Below, in pieces: positions 9,688 through 18,450 of a stretch of DNA of 64,000 nt. Every line of letters begins with the position of its first letter. The stretch's first letter is position 1. Below the pieces are notes generated by a model. That model had not been told where the DNA came from. It did not search any database and saw only the letters and a list, made by a program, of their open reading frames with translations. Made by a program: the position numbers and the translations under genes. This DNA is from Cognataquiflexum aquatile (GTDB taxonomy: Bacteria > Bacteroidota > Bacteroidia > Cytophagales > Cyclobacteriaceae), in contig NZ_QMIK01000006.1 of the NCBI RefSeq assembly GCF_003316845.1, positions 62,001 through 126,000 of the forward strand, in the 5' to 3' direction.

Positions 9688-9714
9688 ATACGTATAAATA
9701 TATGTTATACGCAT
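9688..9714 (-). promoter_or_regulatory. palindromic operator of the toxin-antitoxin operon
   Basis: Inverted arms ATACGTATAA (9688-9697) and TTATACGCAT (9705-9714) match at 9 of 10 positions around a 7-nt AT-rich spacer. The site sits just upstream of the antitoxin start. Ribbon-helix-helix antitoxins usually bind such sites; binding here is inferred. Confidence 0.6.
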
Positions 9715-9803
9715 AGAAAGGTCAAGAAAAAAATGAGATTAATTGAACCCGTACTGATTTCCGATGGTTTTATTTTTTTATTCTACACATTTTTAAACCA
9801 ATT

Positions 9804-10523
9804 ATGACCATGCAGAATCTTGAAAACAAAACAGCACTGATTACCGGCGGAAGCAAGGGGATCGGATTTGGAATCGCAGCCGCGTTGATGGCTCAGGGGA
9901 TGAATGTAGCCATTACAAGCCGCTCCCAAAAAGGTGCGGATGAAGCGGCTGCTGAACTGAATAAATCCGGAAAAGGTAAGGCATTAGGGATTAAAGCTGA
10001 CGTTAGGAATTTTGAATCCCAACAGAAAGCGGTAGACACCGTACTGAAAAAATGGGGAACTTTAGACCTTTTTGTAGCCAATGCCGGAGTTGGGTTTTTT
10101 GCCTCTATTGAGGATATGACTTTGGACCAATGGCATGAAACGATAGACACCAACCTGACAGGTGTGTTTTACAGTTTAAAAGCGGGATTGGATGGATTAA
10201 AAGCTTCAAAAGGATATTTTATTTCTATTTCTTCCCTTGCAGGGACAAATTTCTTTGTCAACGGATCGGCATATAATGCTAGTAAATTTGGGGTCACGGG
10301 TTTCACCCAAGCTGCTATGCTTGACTTGCGACAACACGGTATCCGGGCTACTACGATCATGCCTGGCTCAGTGGCTACCTATTTCAACAACCACAAGCCT
10401 AATGAAACTGATGCGTGGAAAATTCAGATAGAGGATATAGGTCAGATGGTGGTGGACTTGATGCAAATGAATCCAAGGACACTTCTAAGCAAAATTGAAG
10501 TCAGACCAAGCATGCCTGCTTGA
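9804..10523 (+). CDS. SDR-family oxidoreductase
   Basis: This is a classical short-chain dehydrogenase/reductase of 239 residues. It has the NAD(P)-binding TGGSKGIG motif (residues 14-21), NAGVG at 93-97 and the catalytic Ser144, Tyr157 and Lys161 (SGSAYNASK-type loop). Asp66 in KADVRN is in the adenine-binding position. The closest functional class is 3-oxoacyl-ACP reductase-like, but the substrate cannot be read from sequence. Translation could begin at the ATG at 9804 or the one at 9810. It is a single gene ended by the hairpin at 10554. Confidence 0.85.
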   Translation: MTMQNLENKTALITGGSKGIGFGIAAALMAQGMNVAITSRSQKGADEAAAELNKSGKGKALGIKADVRNFESQQKAVDTVLKKWGTLDLFVANAGVGFFASIEDMTLDQWHETIDTNLTGVFYSLKAGLDGLKASKGYFISISSLAGTNFFVNGSAYNASKFGVTGFTQAAMLDLRQHGIRATTIMPGSVATYFNNHKPNETDAWKIQIEDIGQMVVDLMQMNPRTLLSKIEVRPSMPA

Positions 10524-10553
10524 CCAGATCAAAGCAATAATAAAATTAAATTC

Positions 10554-10591
10554 AGTACCCAAAATTGAATTGTCAGTTTTGGGTACTTTTT
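10554..10591 (+). terminator. rho-independent terminator
   Basis: An 11-bp perfect stem (AGTACCCAAAA at 10554-10564 with 10577-10587) is followed by a T-run. It ends the SDR transcript. Confidence 0.8.
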
Positions 10592-10641
10592 GTTTCGGTA
10601 GCATCTTGGATGTTTGGTTTTTTCCTATTTATTTCCTGATA

Positions 10642-11226
10642 ATGAATTCCCTCATCTCAACAATTAAATCTTGCCGTATCTGTGAGGCTTATCTTCCTTT
10701 GGGTCCAAGACCTGTTTTTGTAGCCGATTCCGCTGCAAAAATCCTGATTGTGGGACAGGCACCCGGCACCAAGGTTCATGCTTCAGGTATTCCTTGGGAT
10801 GATCAAAGCGGCAAAGAACTTCGCAGGTGGTTGGGTGTCGATAAAGAAGACTTTTATAATCCAAAACTTTTTGCAATAGTACCAATGGGATTTTGTTATC
10901 CTGGGAAAGGAAAAGGTGGTGACCTTCCTCCCAGACCCGAATGTGCCCCACTTTGGCACCATCAACTTTTGTTACAAATGCCCCAAATCCGACTGACCTT
11001 GCTGATTGGCAGCTATTCACTGGACTATTATCTGGGAAAATCCAAAAAGAAAAACCTTACTGAGACTATCACCGCTTTTGAAGAATACCTTCCGGCATAT
11101 TTTCCCTTGGTTCATCCCTCCCCGAGGAATAAAATATGGCAAAAGAAAAACCCATGGTTTGAGCAAGTGGTCGTACCGCGCTTAAGGGAAAAAGTCCATG
11201 CCATAATCGTCAATTCCAATCCATGA
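10642..11226 (+). CDS. uracil-DNA glycosylase superfamily protein
   Basis: The frame is open from 10495, but the upstream part overlaps the SDR gene and its terminator, so I start at the ATG at 10642 (MNSLISTIKSC), giving 194 residues. Motif 1 of the superfamily is ILIVGQAPGTKVHASGIPW; motif 2 is the C-terminal PLVHPSPRN. Two cysteines near the N-terminus (SCRICEAYLP) resemble the first half of the Fe-S site of family 4 enzymes, but I do not see a complete four-Cys set. It probably acts in removal of uracil or related damage. The GNAT gene overlaps its stop by 4 bp. Confidence 0.8.
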   Translation: MNSLISTIKSCRICEAYLPLGPRPVFVADSAAKILIVGQAPGTKVHASGIPWDDQSGKELRRWLGVDKEDFYNPKLFAIVPMGFCYPGKGKGGDLPPRPECAPLWHHQLLLQMPQIRLTLLIGSYSLDYYLGKSKKKNLTETITAFEEYLPAYFPLVHPSPRNKIWQKKNPWFEQVVVPRLREKVHAIIVNSNP

Positions 11227-11732
11227 ATCCCATCCTTGAAACAGATCGTCTTCTCCTGAGAGAATTAAACCTGGGCGATGTCCCTTTTATCCTTTCCCTG
11301 CTGAACAGTCCCGGCTGGCTGAAATATATCGGAGATCGGGGGGTCAAAAATGAAGAACAGGCAAAGGATTATCTTTTGAACGGTCCACTCAAAAGTTATA
11401 AAGAAAATGGTTTTGGCCTGTATTTAGTAGAAGAAAGGATTTCAAAATTACCAATCGGATTGTGTGGCCTACTCAAAAGAGAAACTTTAGAAAATCCTGA
11501 TTTGGGATTTGCGTTCCTTTCGGATTATATGGGCAAAGGATTTGCCTTTGAGGCTGCACATGCAGTTTTGGAGTACACGAAAAGTGAGTTGAAGATGCCG
11601 ACAATCCTAGCCATTGTTCTTCCCAATAACCAACCCTCCATTAAACTACTAGAAAAGCTAGGTTTTCAATATCAGAAGACTATTCAGGTTAAAGAAGGGG
11701 AAGATTTGAGTCTATTTCAGGTCAATCTATAA
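11223..11732 (+). CDS. GNAT-family N-acetyltransferase
   Basis: This is a 169-residue RimJ/RimL-type acetyltransferase. It opens with ETDRLLLRELNLGDVPFI, has the acetyl-CoA region LSDYMGKGFAFEAAHAVLEY, and ends with ILAIVLPNNQPSIKLLEKLGF, all hallmarks of the family. The target is unknown. Its ATG overlaps the stop of the UDG-like gene (ATGA), so the two are co-translated. Confidence 0.85.
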   Translation: MNPILETDRLLLRELNLGDVPFILSLLNSPGWLKYIGDRGVKNEEQAKDYLLNGPLKSYKENGFGLYLVEERISKLPIGLCGLLKRETLENPDLGFAFLSDYMGKGFAFEAAHAVLEYTKSELKMPTILAIVLPNNQPSIKLLEKLGFQYQKTIQVKEGEDLSLFQVNL

Positions 11733-11755
11733 AACCGGATCCTGACACCTACTTC

Positions 11756-12334
11756 TCAAATCATCAGTCCCATGGAACCGAAAGAAAAACCAATTATGGC
11801 GCCGATGACCAATTCTTTCATGCTGTGTCTCTTCATTTGCCACCTTGACCATGCCACCGCAAGTGCAAATCCCAAAGTGATAAATCCTGGCAAAAACCCA
11901 AACACAAAAATATTTACCCCGATATAAAATGCGATTCCGGCATGCATGGAGGCTTTTATTTTGAGATTGACCAAGGCCATGGACAGTACCATGGCAAAGA
12001 AAACCAACGTTTGACGCAGGACTTCTCCAGGAAAATCGAGGATCCAAAAGACCAAAAGCAAGACCACAAAAAGGCTGATGGCAAAAGGATAGAAGCCTTT
12101 CCTTTGCATCCTGTCGGAGACATCAAAGTTGGTATATTCCCCGCTTTTCATTTTCCGATAGTTGTTCCAAATGATAGGAACTGCTACAAGCACAATCACA
12201 AGGAAAGAAACCATCAAGGCCATTTTCCTTTCGAGATTCTGAAAGGACATAAAAATCACGTAAGCATTTCCAAACAATAGTGGGTGTCCTATTACAGAAA
12301 TGAATTTTGCGGTTTTTTGTCCGTTAACATTCAT
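11756..12334 (-). CDS. PAP2-like membrane phosphatase
   Basis: This is a membrane protein of 192 residues with about six hydrophobic helices. Candidate PAP2 active-site segments are KIKASMHAGIAFYIG (the SxHA signature) and WSRWQMKRHSMKELVIGA (the R-x-x-x-x-x-H region). Such enzymes dephosphorylate polyprenyl or phosphatidyl phosphates. The first motif (K-x6-R-P) is not clear, so activity is uncertain. I start at the ATG at 12334, which overlaps the stop of the VOC gene. Confidence 0.65.
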   Translation of the reverse strand: MNVNGQKTAKFISVIGHPLLFGNAYVIFMSFQNLERKMALMVSFLVIVLVAVPIIWNNYRKMKSGEYTNFDVSDRMQRKGFYPFAISLFVVLLLVFWILDFPGEVLRQTLVFFAMVLSMALVNLKIKASMHAGIAFYIGVNIFVFGFLPGFITLGFALAVAWSRWQMKRHSMKELVIGAIIGFSFGSMGLMI

Positions 12335-12729
12335 CAGTTCGGTTGGATCAGGTCCCAAAGATTGCCATAAAGGTCCTCAAATACGGCTACAGTCCCATAA
12401 GGCTCCGTGCTTTTTGGACGGAAGATTTTGATGTTTTGATCTAAAAGATTTTGGTAATCCCTTTCGAAATCATCGGTGTACAAAAACAGAAAAACACGCC
12501 CACCGCTTTGGTTTCCGACTGCCTGGAGCTGGACTTCATCTGCCGCTTTGGCCAATAAGATTTCACATTGTCCATATTCATATCCTGGCGGCGCTATTCT
12601 GACCCATCTTTTGGTATCCGACATGCGGGTGTCTTCCAATAATTGAAAGTGGAGTTTTTTGGTGTAAAAAGCGATGGCTTCGTCATAGTCCCTGACCACC
12701 AAGGCGAATTTTGCGATAAATTGTTTCAT
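12334..12729 (-). CDS. VOC-family (glyoxalase-like) protein
   Basis: From the ATG at 12729 (MKQFIAKFALVV) the protein has 131 residues. It shows two beta-alpha-beta-beta-beta modules, with YDEAIAFYTKKLHF in the first and TVAVFEDLYGNLWDLIQPN at the end. VOC proteins include glyoxalases, dioxygenases and bleomycin-binding proteins. The final Glu/Asp-x-Leu-Tyr-Gly-Asn-x-Trp pattern is common in uncharacterised members. The longer upstream frame does not look like a start. Confidence 0.8.
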   Translation of the reverse strand: MKQFIAKFALVVRDYDEAIAFYTKKLHFQLLEDTRMSDTKRWVRIAPPGYEYGQCEILLAKAADEVQLQAVGNQSGGRVFLFLYTDDFERDYQNLLDQNIKIFRPKSTEPYGTVAVFEDLYGNLWDLIQPN

Positions 12730-12831
12730 TATTCTTCTGGTAAATACCGTTGATTGGAAATTTCCGAAATTACCCCAAACCTGCAATTTTTCGGATTTTC
12801 CTCCCAATTTGTTTTTTGGTCACTATTAAGT

Positions 12832-13566
12832 TCAATGAATTTGGTCACTTTGGTCTTCGATTGTTGTGGCGATAAAGGAGGCAATCTGCTCATAGCCCAT
12901 ATCGGAGGGATGGATGCCATCTTCTGAAAAAAACTCTCCGGCAAACTTTCCGCCATGATTTTCAAAAGAAAGATGAGGTAATTTTTTTTCCAACTTTTCC
13001 AATTCTCCGGTTAAAATCCCCCTCTGCCATCCCAAGAAGAACCGCATGATTTTGGGTATTCCAGGAAACATCTGAACAGGCGGAATAAGAGGTATGGTGA
13101 TTTTCTCCACATTTTTTTCCAATACAAGATATTGGATAAAGGATTCTATTTTTGTTCTGAATTTTCCCGGAGGTGTGAATCTGAAGCAATCATTGGCGCC
13201 GATCAGGATGATGGTTTTTGAAAAATTCCTTGGCATTTCATTTTCGGATTTTCTAAAAAGACTTTGGAGGTTCTCTGCCTTTAGGCCATTTTCACCAATA
13301 TTGATAATTGTGAATTGCTCTTTTAAATTTTTGAATATGTGAGAGGCAAATGTCCTTTCGGTACTCGTCGCTCCCACACCGGCGGCGGTGGATTCTCCTA
13401 TGATCAATAGACAGGATCCTGGATTGGAGCTTTCAAGTTTTAAAAATTCACTCCTTGGCGGAAGTTTGACAAGGTTGTTTTTCAATTTTGTTCCAATGAT
13501 ATAAAGAATTGGAAATACCGGTACCAATACCACCAATTCTAAAAAATACGAAAATCTGTTGCGCAT
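12832..13566 (-). CDS. SGNH/GDSL-type esterase with N-terminal membrane anchor
   Basis: Starting at MRNRFSYF (13566), the 244-residue protein begins with one hydrophobic segment (LELVVLVPVFPILYIIG). It then shows SGNH blocks: block I LLIIGESTAAGVGA with the nucleophile Ser, block III IILIGANDCFRF and block V EDGIHPSDMGYEQIA with the Asp/His pair. Such enzymes cleave acyl or acetyl esters from lipids or sugars. Attachment to the inner membrane with the catalytic domain outside is likely. Substrate unknown. Confidence 0.85.
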   Translation of the reverse strand: MRNRFSYFLELVVLVPVFPILYIIGTKLKNNLVKLPPRSEFLKLESSNPGSCLLIIGESTAAGVGATSTERTFASHIFKNLKEQFTIINIGENGLKAENLQSLFRKSENEMPRNFSKTIILIGANDCFRFTPPGKFRTKIESFIQYLVLEKNVEKITIPLIPPVQMFPGIPKIMRFFLGWQRGILTGELEKLEKKLPHLSFENHGGKFAGEFFSEDGIHPSDMGYEQIASFIATTIEDQSDQIH

Positions 13567-13592
13567 GACTTTGTGTAAAACTGTAAACAAAA

Positions 13593-13619
13593 CACCAAGC
13601 CTTGATTCAAAGCTTGGTG
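13593..13619 (-). terminator. hairpin, probable terminator of the SUI1 gene
   Basis: CACCAAGC at 13593-13600 pairs with GCTTGGTG at 13612-13619. On the minus strand it is followed by a T-rich stretch. It lies 25 bp after the SUI1-family gene. Confidence 0.6.
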
Positions 13620-13644
13620 CAGAATTGGTTATGCTGAAAAGAGA

Positions 13645-14001
13645 TTATCCTCCGACTTTTTTGGCTTTATATCCCTCTTGGATCAGGATCTGAAGGACTT
13701 TGTCACGGTGGTCGCCTTGGATCAGGATTTCCCCTTCTTTGGCACTTCCCCCTACGCCGCATTTGTTTTTGAGGATTTTGCCCAGTTCCTTGAGATCATC
13801 TTCAGTCCCTATAAATCCTTCTATTAAAGTCACCTGCTTGCCGCCACGGGATTTTTTGTCCAACATGACTTTGAGATTTTGCTTTTGAGGGGACAAAGTT
13901 TCATCTTCTTTTTCTCCCCCAAAATTGAATGCGAAATCATTGCTGGTGGAATAGACCACACCGTCCCTTTTCTTCCAGTCGTTGTTGTTCTTTTTTGACA
14001 T
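13645..14001 (-). CDS. SUI1/eIF1-family (YciH-like) translation factor
   Basis: This is a 118-residue basic protein. The C-terminal two thirds carry the SUI1 fold: [37 protein letters not shown], then [22 protein letters not shown]. The CGVGGSAK loop is diagnostic. Bacterial homologues influence start-codon fidelity, but their in vivo role is poorly defined. The universal stress protein gene ends 2 bp upstream, so the two may be cotranscribed. Confidence 0.9.
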   Translation of the reverse strand: MSKKNNNDWKKRDGVVYSTSNDFAFNFGGEKEDETLSPQKQNLKVMLDKKSRGGKQVTLIEGFIGTEDDLKELGKILKNKCGVGGSAKEGEILIQGDHRDKVLQILIQEGYKAKKVGG

Positions 14002-14002
14002 T

Positions 14003-14854
14003 TTATTTTTTTGATTTCATGGTCCACACTGGCCTTTGGGCAGCATTGACCACATCTTCTGCAATACTTCCGCTCAGCAGGTGCAAAAATCCTGTCCTGC
14101 CATGCGTGGCCATGGCGATCATGTCGGCATTGACATCATCGGCAAACTCAAGGATGCCTTCTTCTTCCGAAGTGCTGTTGTACACCTGCATGGAAGCTGC
14201 ATTGATCTCAAAATCTTCTGCAAAGGTTTTCATCTTTTCCATCGAAGTCCTCGTGCTTTCAAACATCGAAGGGGTATTGATTTTGACCAAGTGAATCTCT
14301 GCACCTATGGTGGCTACGGCGGTCTTCAGTCTGTCGATTACCTCGCTTGGTACTCCTTCAAAGTTGCTCGCAAACACTACTTTACGGATGTTTTCTGCAG
14401 AGACAGGTCCCTTAATCGTGATGACAGGACAGGATGCATGCCTTACGACTTTTTCGGTATTGCTGCCGACCAATACCTCTTCCATGCCCGAAGAACCTTT
14501 GCTCCCCATGATTACAATGTCAGCTTTGGCATCGATTATTTCTTTGGAAATTCCAGCAAAAGGATTCCCGAAAACCATTTTGGTTTCAAATTTAAATCCG
14601 TCGTCTTTGAATTCCTCCTCCATCGCTGCCATCTGTTTTTTTCTCTTTTCGATCAGCTCGATCATAAAAATCTGGCTTGATTCGCTGCTAAAGGAACCGA
14701 CTTCACCATAACTCGAAAAACTCTGTGGTGAGGGCAGTTCGATGATATGTAAGAGTTCTAATTTGTTTTTTGTCCTTTTTGCCAATTCAATGGCAAATTC
14801 AAAAGCATAGTTTGCTTCTTTGGAAAAATCATAAGGAACGAGAATTGTTTTCAT
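14003..14854 (-). CDS. tandem-domain universal stress protein
   Basis: The 283-residue protein has two Usp domains. The first begins [21 protein letters not shown] and has the ATP-loop motif [19 protein letters not shown]. The second ends with [23 protein letters not shown], so both keep the G-x2-G-x9-G(S/T) nucleotide pattern. Such tandem proteins are cytoplasmic and bind ATP or AMP under stress or growth arrest. It is followed at once by the SUI1-family gene. Confidence 0.9.
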   Translation of the reverse strand: MKTILVPYDFSKEANYAFEFAIELAKRTKNKLELLHIIELPSPQSFSSYGEVGSFSSESSQIFMIELIEKRKKQMAAMEEEFKDDGFKFETKMVFGNPFAGISKEIIDAKADIVIMGSKGSSGMEEVLVGSNTEKVVRHASCPVITIKGPVSAENIRKVVFASNFEGVPSEVIDRLKTAVATIGAEIHLVKINTPSMFESTRTSMEKMKTFAEDFEINAASMQVYNSTSEEEGILEFADDVNADMIAMATHGRTGFLHLLSGSIAEDVVNAAQRPVWTMKSKK

Positions 14855-14926
14855 GGTATAGGGTGTTTATTGATGCAGGAAATTACAAAAATTACCTCAA
14901 TCCTTTCAGCAACTGATCCTTTTTAT

Positions 14927-15838
14927 CTAAAAAAATAATATTCCAATTCCAAAAACTAAAACCCAAAGCAATGTTGAAATGGCCATTTTTTTTAGATTGG
15001 GATCAAGATCTCTCGCTTCGGTTTTTGAGGCCACGGATTTTCCTACTTTTGCCATGATTGGAAGGACAGCCAATGCTATCAGACAGCCATAAGATTGGTT
15101 GAGGATGGCAAAAAGCACCAAAGACAAATTTCCGCCAAAAATCAATCCCCAATTGTAAATCACAGCTTTTTTCCGGCCGATACGAACAGGAATGGATTTT
15201 TTCCCTGCGAAGGTATCTGCTTTGATATCACGGATGTTATTGATGTTCAAGACCGCAGTACTGAAAAATCCCAATGAAACAGCAGGCAAAACAATACTCC
15301 AATCAAAGGACAGTGAATGCAGAAAATACGTGCCTAAAACTCCCAATAAACCAAAAAACAAGAAAACTGAAATATCCCCCAATCCGGCATAGCCATAAGG
15401 CTTGCTGCCGGAAGTGTAAGTCACTGCCGCTACGATGGCTGCGATACCCAAACCCAAAAACAGGAGAAACATCTTCCAATCCTGAAGGGAAATGTAAAGC
15501 AATACCAATCCTGAAATTAATGAAAGGCTACCCAGAAGAAACATTGCTTTTTTCATTTCTCCCAAACTGATGATACCCGACTGAACTGCCCTGATGGGGC
15601 CTTCCCGGTCAGCAGAATCCGCGCCATGGATGCTGTCGCCATAGTCGTTGGCGAGATTGGAAAGAATCTGAAGAAAAACAGTCGTCATTGCTGCCATCAA
15701 AAATACCCAAAAGCGAAATTCCCCTTGGTAGGCTGCAAGAAATGATCCCATTAAAATACTGGACAAAGCCAACGGTAACGTTCTCAAACGGATGGCATGC
15801 ATCCAGGCCTGTCTTTTATTGGATAAGGTAACTTCCAC
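14927..15838 (-). CDS. menA: 1,4-dihydroxy-2-naphthoate polyprenyltransferase MenA
   Basis: This is an integral membrane UbiA-family prenyltransferase that joins a polyprenyl chain to DHNA in menaquinone synthesis. The prenyl-diphosphate motif is NLANDYGDSIHGADSADREG, with the second Asp-rich region NINNIRDIKADTFAGKKSIPVRIG. It opens with the typical HAIRLRTLPLALSSILMGS. I chose the GTG at 15838 (303 residues) because the longer frame runs through the terminator hairpin at 15864-15900. An ATG at 15802 is possible but would cut the conserved N-terminus. Confidence 0.9.
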   Translation of the reverse strand: MEVTLSNKRQAWMHAIRLRTLPLALSSILMGSFLAAYQGEFRFWVFLMAAMTTVFLQILSNLANDYGDSIHGADSADREGPIRAVQSGIISLGEMKKAMFLLGSLSLISGLVLLYISLQDWKMFLLFLGLGIAAIVAAVTYTSGSKPYGYAGLGDISVFLFFGLLGVLGTYFLHSLSFDWSIVLPAVSLGFFSTAVLNINNIRDIKADTFAGKKSIPVRIGRKKAVIYNWGLIFGGNLSLVLFAILNQSYGCLIALAVLPIMAKVGKSVASKTEARDLDPNLKKMAISTLLWVLVFGIGILFF

Positions 15839-15863
15839 TTTTTGATTTTGGATCAAAACTAAC

Positions 15864-15900
15864 AAAAAGACCTGTTTTCGGAAGGAAAACAGGTCTTTTT
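15864..15900 (-). terminator. bidirectional rho-independent terminator
   Basis: A 16-bp perfect stem (15864-15879 with 15885-15900, AAAAAGACCTG arm) closes a 5-nt loop, with T-runs on both sides. It ends the argS-gpx transcript just before menA. Confidence 0.85.
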
Positions 15901-15916
15901 GTAACAAATATTTGTG

Positions 15917-16498
15917 TTATTCAGCAATAAGTTTCAGGATTTCTTCATCCATAGGCTTCACTGAGGAAGCGAAAAACTTTACAAGTTCACCTTTTTCATT
16001 GATGAAGTATTTACAGAAGTTCCATGTAGGTTCTTTGTCATTCCATCCGTTCAGGTCTTTGTCTGAAAGCCATTTGTAAAGGGGCGCTTTGTCATCACCT
16101 TTTACGGATATTTTATCCATCATCATAAAGGTGACCCCGAATTTGGAAGAGCAGAATTCTTTGATTTCCTCATTGGTTCCTGGTTCCTGACCACCAAAAT
16201 TATTGGCAGGAAAACCGATGATCGTCACCTCATCTCCATGTTCTTGATGAAGTTTCTGGAGGTCTTCGTACTGTTTGGTATAGCCACATTTCGAGGCTAC
16301 ATTCACCAATAGTAGTTTCTTTCCTTTGAATTGGGAGAAATCGACTTCCTGACCATTGATGTCTTTCATTTTAAAATCGTAAAAAGATTTTTCCATAACC
16401 ATTTCATCTGGTGATACATTGTTGACTGGTTCTTGCTTTTGGATAAAGCCTGTGAAGGCTAAAGCGATGATTGCGAAAGTGAAAAGGATTTTTTTCAT
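15917..16498 (-). CDS. secreted thiol (Cys-type) glutathione peroxidase
   Basis: The N-terminus is a signal peptide (KKILFTFAIIALAFTGF), so the enzyme works outside the cytoplasm. The catalytic set is complete: peroxidatic Cys71 in VASKCGYT, Gln104 in FPANNFGGQEPGT, Trp159 and Asn160 in TWNFCKYF. Cys116 in KEFCSSKF is the likely resolving cysteine, so it may use thioredoxin rather than glutathione as in most bacterial members. Its start is 1 bp after the argS stop codon, so it is in the argS operon. Confidence 0.9.
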   Translation of the reverse strand: MKKILFTFAIIALAFTGFIQKQEPVNNVSPDEMVMEKSFYDFKMKDINGQEVDFSQFKGKKLLLVNVASKCGYTKQYEDLQKLHQEHGDEVTIIGFPANNFGGQEPGTNEEIKEFCSSKFGVTFMMMDKISVKGDDKAPLYKWLSDKDLNGWNDKEPTWNFCKYFINEKGELVKFFASSVKPMDEEILKLIAE

Positions 16499-16499
16499 A

Positions 16500-18290
16500 T
16501 TACATTCTGTCTGGGACTTTGATTCCTAATAACTGCATGCCCTTGCGAATTGTTTTGGCGGTGATGGCAGAAACGGCAATTCTGAAAGATTGGACCTTTG
16601 GGTCATTTTCATGGAAGATCGACAATTCTGCGTAGAATCTATTATATTCTTTAGCCAAGTCAAAAAGATATTGGGCTAATACAGATGGCGAGTATTCTTC
16701 TCCAGCTGCCATTATTTTTTTCTCAAACTCATTTAAAACAACAATCAGGTCTCTTTCAGCAGGCTCAAGCTTGTCCAATCCTTCAAATCCCGCACTGCTG
16801 TAATCAACTCCGATTTGTTCGGCTTTTCGGAGAATAGATGCAATTCTTGCATGGGAATATTGGATAAATGGACCGGTATTTCCCTGAAATTCAATGGATT
16901 CCTGAGGATTGAAAAGCATCCTTTTCTTGGGATCGACTTTGAGCAAGAAATATTTCAAAGCGCCCATTCCCAATATTTCATATAGTTCAGCAGCTTTTTC
17001 AGCGCTGAAACCATCGATTTTTCCAAGTTCTTTGGTATGGCTTTCGGCCGTCTCGATCATTTCCTGCATGAGGTCATCTGCGTCGACGACGGTTCCCTCA
17101 CGAGATTTCATCTTTCCGGTAGGCAAATCCACCATCCCATAGGATAAGTGATATAAACCATCTCCATAAGGACGACCCAACTTCCGCATGATCTTGAACA
17201 ACACATCGAAATGGTAATCCTGCTCGTTGCCGACTACGTAGACCGATTTGTCAAAATGGAAATCCTGGTATTTCAATTCGCAGGTCCCCATGTCCTGGGT
17301 GATGTAGACCGAAGTGCCGTCAGACCTCAGAACCAGTTTTTCATCCAAACCTTCGGCTGACAGATCGACCCAAACTGAACCGTTTTCTTTTTTGAAGAAG
17401 ACGCCTTTTTCCAGGCCTTCATCTACGATGTTTTTCCCCAAAAGGTAAGTGTCTGATTCGTAGTAAAACTTATCGAAATCAACTCCCATTTTTTTGTAAG
17501 TGGCATCAAATCCCTCATACACCCATCCGTTCATGGTTTTCCAAAGGTCAACCACGCCATTGTCTCCTGCCTCCCAAAGTCTCAGCATTTCCTGTGCTTC
17601 GAGCATGAGTGGCGCATTTTTCTTGGCCTGCTCTTCTGGTTGGCCATCGGCAACAAGCTGTTGGATTTCTTTTTTGTATTCCCTGTCAAAAATCACATAG
17701 TATTTTCCTGCCAAATGGTCTCCTTTTAGTCCGCTTGAAGACGGGGTTTCTCCATTGCCGTGGTGTCTGTAAGCTACCATTGACTTGCAGATATGGATGC
17801 CGCGGTCATTGACAAGGTTGGCTTTGACTACTTCATAGCCGTTGGCTTTCAGGATTTCAGCAACGGCATAGCCTAGGAAATTATTCCTCAAGTGTCCAAG
17901 ATGCAGCGGCTTGTTGGTGTTGGGGCTGCTGTATTCGACCATTACCTTTTTTCCGTTTGCGGGAAGTTGGCCCAAATCCGGATTGCCGTAGATCTTTGAA
18001 AAAATATCCAACCAAGATGTCTCACTCACAGAGATGTTCAGGAATCCTTTGACAGTGTTGAAAGAAGAGACCACATCACAGTTTGCCACGAGATATTCCC
18101 CGATTTTTGCACCCGAAGCCTCAGGATTGAGTTTGGTGATTTTCAAAAACGGAAACACCACAAATGTAAAAGTCCCTTCAAATTCCTTTCGGGTAGGTTG
18201 TAGGGCAAGTTCTTCTAAAGTTGCCTGATGACCAAAAAGCTCTTGAAAAGCTTGTTGAATGCTGGCTGTTATTTTCTGTTCTATATTCAT
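16500..18290 (-). CDS. argS: arginyl-tRNA synthetase
   Basis: This is a class I aminoacyl-tRNA synthetase of 596 residues, normal length. It has the N-terminal Add-1 domain, the HIGH-type motif PLHLGHLRNNFLG preceded by EYSSPNTNKP, and a C-terminal DALR anticodon domain (YSHARIASILRKAEQ, ending LLGIKVPDRM). It attaches arginine to tRNA-Arg. The glutathione peroxidase gene follows with no real gap. Confidence 0.97.
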   Translation of the reverse strand: MNIEQKITASIQQAFQELFGHQATLEELALQPTRKEFEGTFTFVVFPFLKITKLNPEASGAKIGEYLVANCDVVSSFNTVKGFLNISVSETSWLDIFSKIYGNPDLGQLPANGKKVMVEYSSPNTNKPLHLGHLRNNFLGYAVAEILKANGYEVVKANLVNDRGIHICKSMVAYRHHGNGETPSSSGLKGDHLAGKYYVIFDREYKKEIQQLVADGQPEEQAKKNAPLMLEAQEMLRLWEAGDNGVVDLWKTMNGWVYEGFDATYKKMGVDFDKFYYESDTYLLGKNIVDEGLEKGVFFKKENGSVWVDLSAEGLDEKLVLRSDGTSVYITQDMGTCELKYQDFHFDKSVYVVGNEQDYHFDVLFKIMRKLGRPYGDGLYHLSYGMVDLPTGKMKSREGTVVDADDLMQEMIETAESHTKELGKIDGFSAEKAAELYEILGMGALKYFLLKVDPKKRMLFNPQESIEFQGNTGPFIQYSHARIASILRKAEQIGVDYSSAGFEGLDKLEPAERDLIVVLNEFEKKIMAAGEEYSPSVLAQYLFDLAKEYNRFYAELSIFHENDPKVQSFRIAVSAITAKTIRKGMQLLGIKVPDRM

Positions 18291-18450
18291 GAAATAGACA
18301 TGAGACGTGAGATATGAGACTTGAGACTGTGACCATCGATCGGTATTAGTATCTCTTTCTCAGTTTTTAAATTTTATACTTTTATTAACCAAATAACCAA
18401 ATCACCAATAACCAAATCACCAATAACCAAATCACCAATAGCCCTTAAAC
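18291..18450. repeat. intergenic simple repeats (GAGA-type and AACC-type)
   Basis: Between arginase and argS, bases 18301-18326 are GAGA-type repeats (gagacgtgagatatgagac). From 18395 to 18439 there are three exact copies of the 15-mer AACCAAATCACCAAT, with a partial copy before them. No coding signal is present. The same repeat types recur at 42.5-43.1, 49.6-50.0, 52.4 and 53.8-53.9 kb, always with this polarity on the plus strand. Confidence 0.85.

Noticed and set aside
14036-14680. A 214-codon frame opposite the universal stress protein gene
   Set aside because: Shadow of a well-supported gene; no domain or start context.
18387-18440. Tandem 15-bp repeats as a possible CRISPR array
   Set aside because: There are no unique spacers between units and no cas genes; it is a simple tandem repeat.
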